Position numbers and translations under genes: made by a program
Part shown: in pieces, positions 45,443-53,935 of the stretch
Layout of the letters: the number at the start of each line of letters is the position of its first letter
Position numbering within the stretch: the first letter of the stretch is position 1
Assembly: GCA_965263335.1 (NCBI GenBank)
Contig: CBDHHE010000001.1
Span: 2,976,001-3,040,000 of the forward strand
Source: Thermohalobaculum sp965263335
Lineage (GTDB): Bacteria; Pseudomonadota; Alphaproteobacteria; Rhodobacterales; Rhodobacteraceae
Direction: 5' to 3'
DNA length: 64,000 nucleotides
Notes under the pieces: model-generated
What the model was told of the DNA's origin: nothing
What the model saw: the letters and a program-made list of their open reading frames with translations, nothing else
The model's database searches: none

Positions 45443-46414
45443 TCAGTGCCGTGGCGTGCGCCCGGCAAGGACTTCGGCGAAGACGTTCGTGTCGACATTC
45501 CCTCCGGACAGAATCAGCCCCACCCGCATGCCGGCAATCGCATCACCAGCCATCATGGCCGCCGCGAGAGGTGCAGCTCCCGCACCTTCGGCGATGTTGT
45601 GGGTGTCCGCATAGTAGACCCGCATGGCCTCGGCCAGTGCATCGTCCGAGACCCTCACCACGTCGGCAGCCCCCTTGCAGACGATGTCGACCGGTTCTGC
45701 CCAGGGCGCACGGCAATCCATACCGTCGCCAAGCTTGGTATGGGTCGCGTTTGTCGGCACCACCTTGCCCGCCTCGAAGCTCAGCGCATAGCAATCAGCG
45801 CCTTCCGAGACGACGCCGACAATCTCGGTCTCTAGTCCGAGCAGGTCCCGCACCAGGATCAGTCCGCAGATCCCCGAGCCCATGCCGATCGGAACATACA
45901 CCCTGTCGAGATCCGGCACCGCCTCGAAGAATTCCAGCGCGTAGGTGGCGACCCCGCGCACCAGTGGTTCATGGAACGGGCCGACAATGTGCAATCCGTC
46001 CTCGTCCGCGCGGCGCACGGTCTCCTGGCGCGACGCTTCGTAGTCCGCTCCGAAGAGCTCGACCTCCGCGCCCCACGCCCGCATGGCCCGCACCTTCTCG
46101 ACCGAGTTGTTCTCCGGGCACAACACGGTCACGGGCAAGCCAAAGGCGCTGGCGGCAAACGGAATGGACTGACCGTGGTTGCCCCGGGTCGAGGTGATGA
46201 TGCCGGGACAATCCGGCTCGGCCCGGGTCAGAGCGTCCAGATACACCAGTCCACCGCGCACCTTGAACGCTCCGGTCGGCGTGTGATTCTCGTGTTTCAC
46301 CCAGACCTCGGCACCCAGCCGATCAGACAGCAGCGGCCAGTTGTACTGCGGGGTTGGCGGCATATGGCGATAGATGAGCGCCCGCGCCGCATCCAGGTCC
46401 TCTCGTGTGAACAT
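45443..46414 (-). CDS. PLP-dependent threonine/serine dehydratase-family ammonia-lyase
   Basis: A 323-aa fold-type II PLP enzyme without the ACT regulatory domain, so catabolic type. Lys in HTPTGAFKVRGG forms the Schiff base; STRGNHGQSIPFAASAFGLP binds the phosphate and substrate; GMGSGICGLILVRDL is the Gly-rich loop; ILSGGNVDTNVFAEVL at the C-terminus is typical. Could deaminate threonine, serine or 3-hydroxyaspartate. Confidence 0.87.
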   Translation of the reverse strand: MFTREDLDAARALIYRHMPPTPQYNWPLLSDRLGAEVWVKHENHTPTGAFKVRGGLVYLDALTRAEPDCPGIITSTRGNHGQSIPFAASAFGLPVTVLCPENNSVEKVRAMRAWGAEVELFGADYEASRQETVRRADEDGLHIVGPFHEPLVRGVATYALEFFEAVPDLDRVYVPIGMGSGICGLILVRDLLGLETEIVGVVSEGADCYALSFEAGKVVPTNATHTKLGDGMDCRAPWAEPVDIVCKGAADVVRVSDDALAEAMRVYYADTHNIAEGAGAAPLAAAMMAGDAIAGMRVGLILSGGNVDTNVFAEVLAGRTPRH

Positions 46415-46515
46415 TTCAACCCTATCAATCGCCTAGGCCGTTCGAAACAGCATCCGGAACCGTGCCATCGGGGCAAGTAAGTGCGTCGACAGCGCGTCGA
46501 AGCAACGATTCATTT

Positions 46516-46537
46516 GGTTTTCTAGCTTATGAAAACC
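46516..46537. promoter_or_regulatory. Inverted repeat upstream of the chemoreceptor gene
   Basis: ggttttc-tagcttat-gaaaacc, a perfect 7-bp inverted repeat with eight-base spacer, 28 bases before the chemoreceptor ATG in an AT-rich divergent region. Candidate operator. Confidence 0.4.
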
Positions 46538-46565
46538 GCTCTTTCGGATTTTGGGGAGCAATCTG

Positions 46566-47759
46566 ATGATCGGATTTGGCAAGCGGACCAACACAAACAT
46601 GTTCCGCCAGGCTCTTGAGTGCGCGATCGATGCGGTTGTGCTGATCGACACGGACAACAACGTGTTCTTCTTCAATTCGGCAGCGGAGCGTTTGTGGGGC
46701 TATTCAGCGGACGAAGTGATCGGCAACAATGTCAAGATGCTGGTGCCGGCTGAACACCGCCCAAACCACGATCAGCTCATCCAGCGCCACCGCGACACGA
46801 ATGTGAACCGCATCGTTGGCAGCAGCCGTGATTTGACCCTCATCCGCAAGGATGGCGCAGAGGTTTCCGTCAGCCTCGCGCTTTCTCAAATCCCGATGGG
46901 CAACTCGAGCGGATACGCCGCCTTCGTGCGCGACGTCAGCTCAGAGTATGCCGCTCTGAACAACCTCCTCAACGAAGTCGAGGAAGCCTCGCACACAGTC
47001 GAACGCGGTTGTGGCGAAATGAACGACACGGTCGCGCAGATTTCAGACAGTTCAGCTGGCCAGGCCCGCGCAGCGCAGGACGCCTCGGCAGCGATGCACG
47101 AGATTGCGGCGAACATCGACCAGTGCTCGGAGAACGCCACGAAAACCCAGGAAATCGCGCGTCGCTCCGCCGAGGCGTCCCGCTCGTCGAAAGACACAGT
47201 CAGCCGCGCTGTCGAGTCGATGGCAACAATCGCCGAGAAGATCAGCATCGTGAAAGAGATCGCACGTCAGACCGATCTGCTCGCCCTCAACGCTGCGGTC
47301 GAGGCTGCCCGCGCCGGCGAACACGGCAAAGGCTTTGCCGTGGTGGCCTCCGAGGTGCGCAAACTTGCCGAACGCAGTCAGACTGCGGCACTCGAAATCG
47401 ATGAGCTTTCGTCCGAGACGATGGCCGCGTCGAACGCAGCCGGCAGCAAGCTTGAATCGCTCGTGCCCGAGATCGAACAGACGTCGCAACTGGTCGAGGA
47501 GATATCGAACTCGATCCGCGAGCAGAACATCGGCGCCGAACAGGTCAACAGCGCCTTGCAGGATCTCGAAGGTGCGATCCAGAAAAACGCATCGAAATCC
47601 GAAAGCGCAGCCGACACCACAACAGACCTGCTCAGCCGGACCCGGTCGCTGACGCAGCTCCTGAGCGGGTTCCGCAACGAAGACGGTTCTATCCGGCGCA
47701 AGCCCGAGCAGCAGGACGGCGGCGCAGCGATGGGAATGCAAACACGCAACGCTGCCTGA
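46566..47759 (+). CDS. Soluble PAS-domain methyl-accepting chemotaxis protein
   Basis: A 397-aa cytoplasmic chemoreceptor. PAS domain at about 12–120 (CAIDAVVLIDTDNNVFFFNS, ERLWGYSADEVIGNNVKMLV, RKDGAEVSVSLALSQIPMG), then the coiled-coil signalling domain with hairpin tip EIARQTDLLALNAAVEAARA and GEHGKGFAVVASEVRKLAER. No transmembrane segment or HAMP domain. No che genes are in the window. ATG 46566 has GGGGAG seven bases upstream. The PAS may bind haem, flavin or a small ligand. Confidence 0.9.
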   Translation: MIGFGKRTNTNMFRQALECAIDAVVLIDTDNNVFFFNSAAERLWGYSADEVIGNNVKMLVPAEHRPNHDQLIQRHRDTNVNRIVGSSRDLTLIRKDGAEVSVSLALSQIPMGNSSGYAAFVRDVSSEYAALNNLLNEVEEASHTVERGCGEMNDTVAQISDSSAGQARAAQDASAAMHEIAANIDQCSENATKTQEIARRSAEASRSSKDTVSRAVESMATIAEKISIVKEIARQTDLLALNAAVEAARAGEHGKGFAVVASEVRKLAERSQTAALEIDELSSETMAASNAAGSKLESLVPEIEQTSQLVEEISNSIREQNIGAEQVNSALQDLEGAIQKNASKSESAADTTTDLLSRTRSLTQLLSGFRNEDGSIRRKPEQQDGGAAMGMQTRNAA

Positions 47760-47774
47760 CGACCGGTGGGCTGT

Positions 47775-47795
47775 TGGCTCCTACGAGAGGAGCCA
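47775..47795. terminator. Bidirectional terminator-like hairpin
   Basis: tggctcct-acgag-aggagcca, a perfect 8-bp stem between the convergent chemoreceptor and SDR genes, overlapping the SDR stop codon. No T-run. Confidence 0.45.
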
Positions 47796-48485
47796 GCCCC
47801 CATCCACATCGATAGTGGTGCCCGTGATGAACGTGTTCTGCACGGCAAAAACCACAGCCTCGCCCACTTCATCGGGCGTGCCGGGGCGCGGAATGAGGTT
47901 GTTTCGGGTCATGTTCGTGTAGGCCTCGGTGCGCGCCTCGCCTTGGAGTGGCACCATAGGCGTGTCGATAACGCCCGGGGAGACCACGTTGATCCGGATC
48001 GGCGCAATCTCGGGGGCGACGCCGCGCACAAAGGCCTCCACTGCCCCGCCAACCGATCCGATCGCGATCTGGCCCGGCCGCATCTTGCGGGCCGGCGCAC
48101 CGGAAACCAGAACGATACATCCGTCCTGTGGCAGATGGCCGGCACCGTAACGAACGACATTCGTGTAGCCCCAGAGCTTGTCGAACGAGCGTTGATATCC
48201 GTCCAGGTCCATCTGCATGAACGGGCCCACAGCCCTGTCACCGCCTGTCGCGGCGCTGATCAACACGTCATAGGGCGCCAAACGTGCAAACAGGGCTTCC
48301 AAAGCGCCCCGATCACGAACATCGCATTGTTCGAGCGAAATGCCGGGGCCGGGATCACCCGCTTTCGATGGATCGCGGCTGATCGCCACCACCGAGGCCC
48401 CCAGGGCAGCGAGCTGGCGCGCCGACGACAGCCCGATGCCGGATGTTCCACCGAAAATGACAACTTTCTTTCCTGATACGTCCAT
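47781..48485 (-). CDS. Short-chain dehydrogenase/reductase
   Basis: A 234-aa Rossmann-fold oxidoreductase: NAD(P)-binding GGTSGIGLSSARQLAALG (about 12–29) and C-terminal VSPGVIDTPMVPL. The usual catalytic YxxxK is not evident: after VLVSGAPARK the expected Tyr position reads GQIAIGSVGGAVEA, so this may be an atypical SDR. Follows mtnP by 13 bases on the same strand. Confidence 0.8.
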   Translation of the reverse strand: MDVSGKKVVIFGGTSGIGLSSARQLAALGASVVAISRDPSKAGDPGPGISLEQCDVRDRGALEALFARLAPYDVLISAATGGDRAVGPFMQMDLDGYQRSFDKLWGYTNVVRYGAGHLPQDGCIVLVSGAPARKMRPGQIAIGSVGGAVEAFVRGVAPEIAPIRINVVSPGVIDTPMVPLQGEARTEAYTNMTRNNLIPRPGTPDEVGEAVVFAVQNTFITGTTIDVDGGWLLS

Positions 48486-48498
48486 GCGAACGATCTCC

Positions 48499-49380
48499 CT
48501 ACTCCGTTTTTTCCAGAACCCGTCCCGCAACCGCATCAAGCTTGGCGAGCAACGCCGGGTCACGCTTGTCCGGTGCGGTGATGATCGCAAATTCCAACGC
48601 ACGATCGCAACCGGACGGGCACGATTCCGGGTGCGTGGCCAAGAGCGGTATAACTTGCGAGATCAACCGTCGCGCCTTGACGCCGTTGCCCTCCATCACT
48701 TCGAGTATCGATGTAATATCGACTTCTCCGTGATCTGGATGCCAGGAGTCGTAGTCGGTCACCATGGCGACGGTGGCGTAGCAGATCTCGGCCTCCCGCG
48801 CGAGCTTCGCCTCGGGCATGTTGGTCATCCCGATCACGTGGCAGCCCCAGTGTTCGCGATACATCGCGGACTCGGCCAGCGACGAGAACTGCGGCCCTTC
48901 CATCGCGAGGTAGGTGCCTCCCGAATGATGCGGGATTTCTGCAGTCGTCGCCGCGCGCGCAAGCGTCTCATGCAGACGCCCACAAACCGGATGCGCCATC
49001 GAAACATGAGCCACACAGCCTGAACCAAAGAAGCTCTTCTCGCGGTTCACCGTGCGATCGATAAATTGATCGACAAGCACGAAATCGCCTGGTGCCATCT
49101 CCTCTCGGAACGAACCGCATGCGGAAATCGAGAGGATGTCCGTGACCCCAAGCCGCTTGAGCGCGTCGATGTTCGCACGGTAGTTGATCGTCGTCGGACT
49201 GTGCACGTGTCCGCGTCCATGCCGTGGCAGGAATGCCACCCGCACACCGCCAAGACGCCCGGTGAGGATGTCGTCGGACGGCGCACCCCAGGGGCTCGCG
49301 ACGCGCACCCACGCTGCGCCCTCAAGCCCTTCGATCTGATACAGACCGCTTCCGCCGATCACACCTACATGGGCCTCCAT
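48499..49380 (-). CDS. mtnP: S-methyl-5'-thioadenosine phosphorylase
   Basis: Splits methylthioadenosine to adenine and 5-methylthioribose-1-phosphate in methionine salvage. The 293-aa trimeric phosphorylase has VGVIGGSGLYQIEGLEGAAW at the N-terminus, LPRHGRGHVHSPTTINYRAN, DILSISACGSFREEMAPGDF, GTYLAMEGPQFSSLAES and NMPEAKLAREAEICYATVAM. Start ATG 49380, one base after the flavin-reductase gene. Other mtn genes are not in the window. Confidence 0.92.
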   Translation of the reverse strand: MEAHVGVIGGSGLYQIEGLEGAAWVRVASPWGAPSDDILTGRLGGVRVAFLPRHGRGHVHSPTTINYRANIDALKRLGVTDILSISACGSFREEMAPGDFVLVDQFIDRTVNREKSFFGSGCVAHVSMAHPVCGRLHETLARAATTAEIPHHSGGTYLAMEGPQFSSLAESAMYREHWGCHVIGMTNMPEAKLAREAEICYATVAMVTDYDSWHPDHGEVDITSILEVMEGNGVKARRLISQVIPLLATHPESCPSGCDRALEFAIITAPDKRDPALLAKLDAVAGRVLEKTE

Positions 49381-49381
49381 G

Positions 49382-50005
49382 TCAGGCGCTCTCCGGACGA
49401 GGCATCGCCCAACGATCTGTCACCGTTGTGTAATCCAGATATCCCATGCGTGCGATCGGGTTGTATGCGAGGACATCCAGCAACCCATTCGCCAGGTAGC
49501 GCTCATCGATGTGCACACCGACCACTTCGCCGATGACGACGACGTTGTGGGCGCCGTCCTGCCAGCTGGGCAGATCGTCGATCACCCGCAGCACGCGACA
49601 CTCGAGCACGGCTGGCGCTTCGGCCACGTGCGGGGCCGCAATCGACTTGCCGGGGGCTTTGCTGAGCCCCGCTTTCTCGAACTCGTCGACACCTGCGGCG
49701 AACGGTGCGGTCGAGACATTCATCGCATCGCGCAGAGCCTCGCTCACCACGTTGCAGGCGAATTCGCCCGTGGCGCGGACGTTCGAGATTGAATCCTTGA
49801 TCGCTTCATCGCCGGTCTTGCGACCGGTCTGGGCGAACATCACAGTCGGCGGGTGGTCGCCGCACCCGTTGAAGAAGCTGTAAGGGGCGAGATTTGGCCG
49901 GCCCGCCTTGTCGACACTGGAGATCCAGCCGATCGGGCGAGGCGCGACGATTGCCTTGAAAGGGTCGCGCGGCAGGCCGTGGCCATCTTCTGGGCGATAG
50001 AACAT
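49382..50005 (-). CDS. Flavin reductase-like domain protein
   Basis: A 207-aa split-barrel FMN-binding protein: FKAIVAPRPIGWISSVDKAG, NLAPYSFFNGCGDHPPTVMF and GEFACNVVSEALRDAMNVS are typical of the DIM6/NTAB flavoprotein family. Partner monooxygenase unknown. First gene of a likely operon with mtnP and the SDR. ATG 50005 gives MFYRPEDGHGLP. Confidence 0.87.
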   Translation of the reverse strand: MFYRPEDGHGLPRDPFKAIVAPRPIGWISSVDKAGRPNLAPYSFFNGCGDHPPTVMFAQTGRKTGDEAIKDSISNVRATGEFACNVVSEALRDAMNVSTAPFAAGVDEFEKAGLSKAPGKSIAAPHVAEAPAVLECRVLRVIDDLPSWQDGAHNVVVIGEVVGVHIDERYLANGLLDVLAYNPIARMGYLDYTTVTDRWAMPRPESA

Positions 50006-50112
50006 CCTGTCTCTCTGCTCGATGCCACGCTCTGGTCTGAACCCGCGCGGCGTGTTAACGGCGATGCCAAGCCTTAACGCAACCTTGCCTGGATTCAACT
50101 CCAAGTCCGCCC

Positions 50113-50613
50113 ATGTTCCGCCTGATGCCAGAACGCCCGGAAGACAATCCGGAAGTCGAGTGGCTGCTCGATCTGGTGTTCGGTCCCGGAAGACTTGCCC
50201 TGAGTTCTTATCAGCTCAGAGATGCGGTCGACCCGGTCGACGGACTTTGCATCATTGCGCGAGACGAGTATGATAGTGTCTCGGGAAGCATTCGTTACTG
50301 GCCCGTACGAATCGGAGAAGCCGGTCACCCGTCACTTTTACTTGGGCCAATAGCCGTCCACCCGACCCGGCAAGGTGAGGGGCTGGGTGCGCTTCTGATC
50401 GCGGAAAGCCTTGCACGCGCCGAAACACAGGGGTGGGAGCGTGTTTTGCTTATCGGCGATGCGCCGTATTATAGCCGTTTTGGGTTTAACCGCGACGCAA
50501 CGACGCACTTAGACTTTCCACCCCCTGTAAATTTGAACCGGTTCCTTGGTCGCGCGTTAACTTCTGGTAAATTTAAGCAGTGTCGCGGAATGGTCAGGAA
50601 GTGGAACGGTTGA
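50113..50613 (+). CDS. GNAT-family N-acetyltransferase
   Basis: A 166-aa acetyltransferase with the acetyl-CoA loop HPTRQGEGLGALLIAESLAR (about 83–102) and the C-terminal LLIGDAPYYSRFGF motif of the GNAT group (YhbS-like). Substrate unknown. Divergent from the flavin reductase gene with 107 bases between. Confidence 0.88.
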   Translation: MFRLMPERPEDNPEVEWLLDLVFGPGRLALSSYQLRDAVDPVDGLCIIARDEYDSVSGSIRYWPVRIGEAGHPSLLLGPIAVHPTRQGEGLGALLIAESLARAETQGWERVLLIGDAPYYSRFGFNRDATTHLDFPPPVNLNRFLGRALTSGKFKQCRGMVRKWNG

Positions 50614-50646
50614 GGAGTGACGTGCATCGTGTAACTACTACGTGTC

Positions 50647-50787
50647 TTGCAAAAATGTCTGCTCTAGGTCAAAATATTCCCTAGATTTTTTTGTAAATGA
50701 GTCTATCTAAGACCCAGAAAACGAGACATGAGCAGTCGACGGCCCTTGCAAATAAGAGTTTAGGGAAACCCACCACACAATTTGCAA
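50647..50787. promoter_or_regulatory. Three TTGCAA palindromes in the AT-rich mucR upstream region
   Basis: Copies at 50647–50652, 50746–50751 and 50782–50787, in the 213-base leader before mucR. The region is AT-rich with T/A runs (about 50675–50700), as is usual for MucR/Ros targets. Autoregulation is plausible. Confidence 0.4.
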
Positions 50788-50826
50788 GTTGACCTGGACA
50801 ATCCTACTACGAAGGGACGAAGAGAT

Positions 50827-51237
50827 ATGACCGATCAGAACATTGGGCACAGCGATCTGCTGGGGCTGACGTCTGACATTGTGGCAGCACATGTGTCAAA
50901 CAACGCCGTACCCACGACAGAACTTCCCGGTCTGATCGAAACCGTGTATGCGACGCTTTTCGGGCTGGATACCAGCAGCGCCGAAGTTGAAGTCGAGTTG
51001 AAGCCAGCGGTTCCGATCAAGAAATCGGTGACGGACGACTTCATCATCTGCCTGGAAGACGGCAAGAAGTTGAAGATGCTCAAGCGGCACCTGAAAACCG
51101 CCTACGACATGACGCCGGAAGACTACCGTGCGAAGTGGGGGCTGGCACACGACTATCCGATGGTGGCTCCGAACTACGCAGCCAAGCGCCAAGAACTGGC
51201 CAAAAAGATTGGACTGGGCCGCAAGCCAAAAAAGTGA
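50827..51237 (+). CDS. mucR: MucR/Ros-family transcriptional regulator
   Basis: A 136-aa DNA-binding protein of the alphaproteobacterial prokaryotic zinc-finger family. Core SVTDDFIICLEDGKKLKMLK and RHLKTAYDMTPEDYRAKWGL match MucR. Of the classical Cys2His2 set only one Cys (ICLEDG) and one His (RHLKTAY) are clear; the final ligand position reads Tyr, so zinc binding may be altered or absent, as in some rhizobial homologues. Preceded by GAAGGGACGAAGAG. Followed by a clear terminator. Confidence 0.9.
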   Translation: MTDQNIGHSDLLGLTSDIVAAHVSNNAVPTTELPGLIETVYATLFGLDTSSAEVEVELKPAVPIKKSVTDDFIICLEDGKKLKMLKRHLKTAYDMTPEDYRAKWGLAHDYPMVAPNYAAKRQELAKKIGLGRKPKK

Positions 51238-51278
51238 CGATGCGCGCTCGCGTTGCCGGGCGCGCTTAACGACGCTAG

Positions 51279-51308
51279 AAGGGCGGCGCAAAGCCGCCCT
51301 TTTCTTTT
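51279..51308 (+). terminator. Rho-independent terminator after mucR
   Basis: aagggcggc-gcaaa-gccgccctt, a 9-bp GC-rich stem with a five-base loop followed by ttcttttgg, 41 bases after the mucR stop and just before miaB. Confidence 0.85.
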
Positions 51309-51317
51309 GGAACCGAC

Positions 51318-52634
51318 ATGAGCGCGCACAAGAAGCTCTACATCAAGACCTACGGCTGTCAGATGAACGTCTATGACAGCGAACGCATGACCGAAGCGCT
51401 GGCCGGCGAGTATGTTCAGGTCGATGCGCCGGATCAGGCAGATTTGATCGTGCTCAACACCTGCCATATCCGCGAAAAGGCCGCAGAGAAGGTCTATTCT
51501 GAACTTGGCCGGCTTGCACCGCTGAAGTCAGCGCACCCGGATCTCAAGATTGCCGTGGCGGGCTGCGTCGCACAGGCAGAGAGCGCGGAGATCGTGCGCC
51601 GCCAACCGCTGGTCGATCTGGTTGTGGGGCCTCAGGTCTACCATCGTCTGCCCGCAATGCTCGCAGCGGCCGATGGCACGGCTCAGATCGACACCGACTT
51701 TCCGGTCGATGACAAGTTTGATCACCTGCCCAAAACGCGTGGCTCGCGAAAGGCACCTGCGGCGTTCCTCACCGTTCAGGAGGGTTGCGACAAGTTCTGT
51801 GCGTTCTGCGTCGTCCCCTACACCCGGGGCGCGGAAGCATCTCGGCCGGCGGAGCGCGTGCTGTCCGAGGCGCGTGCTCTGGTCTCCAAAGGTGTCGTTG
51901 AGGTTACGTTGCTGGGGCAGAACGTGAACGCCTATCATGGCGACGGCACCGACGGGCCCTGGAGCCTTGCACGCCTGATCGGAGCCTTGGCCGAGATCCA
52001 TGGGCTCGAACGGATCCGCTACACGACCTCACATCCGAACGACATGACCGAGGACCTGATCGCGGCGCACCGCGACATTCCGCAACTGATGCCTTACCTG
52101 CATCTCCCGGTCCAGGCCGGGTCTGATCGCGTTCTGAAAGCCATGAATCGCCGCCATACGCGCGACTCGTACCTGCGGCTCATCGAGCGGATTCGCGCCG
52201 CGCGGCCCGATATCGCGCTGTCGGGGGACTTCATCACGGGCTTCCCGGGCGAGACCGATGACGACTTCGAGCAGACACTCGATCTGGTTCGCGAGGTCGG
52301 GTATGCGCAAGCCTACTCGTTTCGCTACTCACCACGTCCCGGCACGCCGGCCGCCTCTGCAGAGCAGGTGCCCGAAGCCGTCAAAGCCGAGCGCCTTGCG
52401 CGCCTGCAAGCTCTGCTGACCGCGCAGCAGACCGACTTTCAGAACGCCTGCGTCGGCGCGACACTTCCAATTCTCATCGAGAAGCCCGGCCGCAATCCGG
52501 GCCAGATGGTCGGCCGCTCACCCTATCTGCAAGCCGTGCATCTGGATTGCCCTGCTGAGCGCACCGGTGACATCCTGGACGTCTCGATCACGCAAGCAAT
52601 GCCCAACTCGCTTTCGGGTCAGCTTGCGACCTGA
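51318..52634 (+). CDS. miaB: tRNA-2-methylthio-N6-dimethylallyladenosine synthase
   Basis: Radical-SAM methylthiotransferase modifying A37 of tRNAs. The 438-aa product has the N-terminal UPF0004 domain (YIKTYGCQMNVYDSERM, with Cys ligands in NTCHIREKA and AVAGCVAQAE), the radical-SAM Cys cluster EGCDKFCAFCVVPYTRG, and a C-terminal TRAM domain. Starts ten bases after the mucR terminator T-run, so its promoter is probably inside the mucR region or weak read-through. Confidence 0.95.
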   Translation: MSAHKKLYIKTYGCQMNVYDSERMTEALAGEYVQVDAPDQADLIVLNTCHIREKAAEKVYSELGRLAPLKSAHPDLKIAVAGCVAQAESAEIVRRQPLVDLVVGPQVYHRLPAMLAAADGTAQIDTDFPVDDKFDHLPKTRGSRKAPAAFLTVQEGCDKFCAFCVVPYTRGAEASRPAERVLSEARALVSKGVVEVTLLGQNVNAYHGDGTDGPWSLARLIGALAEIHGLERIRYTTSHPNDMTEDLIAAHRDIPQLMPYLHLPVQAGSDRVLKAMNRRHTRDSYLRLIERIRAARPDIALSGDFITGFPGETDDDFEQTLDLVREVGYAQAYSFRYSPRPGTPAASAEQVPEAVKAERLARLQALLTAQQTDFQNACVGATLPILIEKPGRNPGQMVGRSPYLQAVHLDCPAERTGDILDVSITQAMPNSLSGQLAT

Positions 52635-52717
52635 TGGCGCAAAGACGCGCATGATCTGGAAAAATTGTTGCGACGCACCATTTCCCTGACTGATCTAGTC
52701 GGACTTAGGAGGAATGC

Positions 52718-53935
52718 ATGGCGTCGATGCCTACACAACAACAAAAAGGGCTCTCGCCCGAAACGCTGGCCGGAATAGTGCTGGCGCTGGCCGCACTGGC
52801 AGGTGTGCTGTTTGAGAACATTGCCTTGCTGAAGCCGATCTATGACAGCCTGCTGACATCGATCATGACAGTATCGGTCGACACGGCGTCGATCTCGAAG
52901 CCTATTCTGCTCTGGATCAACGACGGCCTGATGGCGATCTTCTTTCTGTTCGTCGCTCTCGAGATCAAGAAAGAGATCATGGGAGGCGCTCTCAGCGACT
53001 GGCGCCGTGCAGCGCTGCCGGTCTATGGCGCCATCGGCGGAATGGCGGTGCCCGCGCTCGTATTTGTCGGGATCGTCGGGATCGAAAGCGCCGAGGCCCG
53101 AGGCTGGGCGATCCCCGCAGCGACCGACATCGCTTTCGCATTAGGGGTCCTGTCGCTCTTCGGCAATCGGGTTCCGCCGTCGTTGAAGGTCTTCCTCCTG
53201 GCGCTGGCAATCGTCGACGATCTCGCCGCGATCGTGATCATTGCCGTTTTCTACACGGCTGACCTTTCGATGGCAGCGCTGTCGCTCGGCGCAATCGGTT
53301 TGATCTCGCTCGCCGCCGCAAACCTCAGCGGACTTCGGCGCACGGCACCCTACATCCTGATCGGCCTGTTCCTCTGGGTTTGCGTGCTCAAGTCAGGTGT
53401 TCACGCCACGCTCGCCGGTGTGGCCATCGGATTCGCGATCCCGATCTCACGGGATGCGAACGGTCACTCGCCTCTCATCGCCATGAAAACCGCGCTGGGA
53501 CCCTGGGTGATGTTCATGGTCATGCCGCTCTTTGCGTTTGCCAACGCGGGCGTGCCCCTGGGCGGGCTGACGCTGGCCGACATGGCGGCGCCGCTGACCA
53601 TCGCCATCGCCGCGGGTCTGTTCGTCGGCAAGCAGATCGGGGTCTTCGGTCTGGCCTACGCTTCGATCCGACTGGGCCTTGCGCAAGCACCGGCCGGCGC
53701 AACCATCGCACAGCTCTACGGTGTCTCGGCACTCGCGGGCATTGGTTTCACGATGAGCCTCTTCATCGGCACACTCGCCTTCTCGGATGTCGAGCATCAG
53801 AACGCGGTGCGCTTGGGTGTACTGAGCGGTTCGTTGCTCTCGGCTTTGGTGGGTTGCGCGGTGCTGTCGATGTTCGGCGCGCGAACCGGCACAACTGACA
53901 CCACGGCAGTGGAACAATCGAAGGCAGCCGCCTGA
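52718..53935 (+). CDS. nhaA: Na+/H+ antiporter NhaA
   Basis: Electrogenic Na+/H+ exchanger, 405 aa and about 12 TM. Marker motifs are LLWINDGLMAIFFLFVALEI, GWAIPAATDIAFALGVLSLF and VFLLALAIVDDLAAIVIIAV, the last with the paired Asp of the ion site. A strong AGGAGG lies upstream of ATG 52718. Together with the Mrp subunit at the window end, it points to a saline or alkaline niche. Confidence 0.95.
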   Translation: MASMPTQQQKGLSPETLAGIVLALAALAGVLFENIALLKPIYDSLLTSIMTVSVDTASISKPILLWINDGLMAIFFLFVALEIKKEIMGGALSDWRRAALPVYGAIGGMAVPALVFVGIVGIESAEARGWAIPAATDIAFALGVLSLFGNRVPPSLKVFLLALAIVDDLAAIVIIAVFYTADLSMAALSLGAIGLISLAAANLSGLRRTAPYILIGLFLWVCVLKSGVHATLAGVAIGFAIPISRDANGHSPLIAMKTALGPWVMFMVMPLFAFANAGVPLGGLTLADMAAPLTIAIAAGLFVGKQIGVFGLAYASIRLGLAQAPAGATIAQLYGVSALAGIGFTMSLFIGTLAFSDVEHQNAVRLGVLSGSLLSALVGCAVLSMFGARTGTTDTTAVEQSKAAA

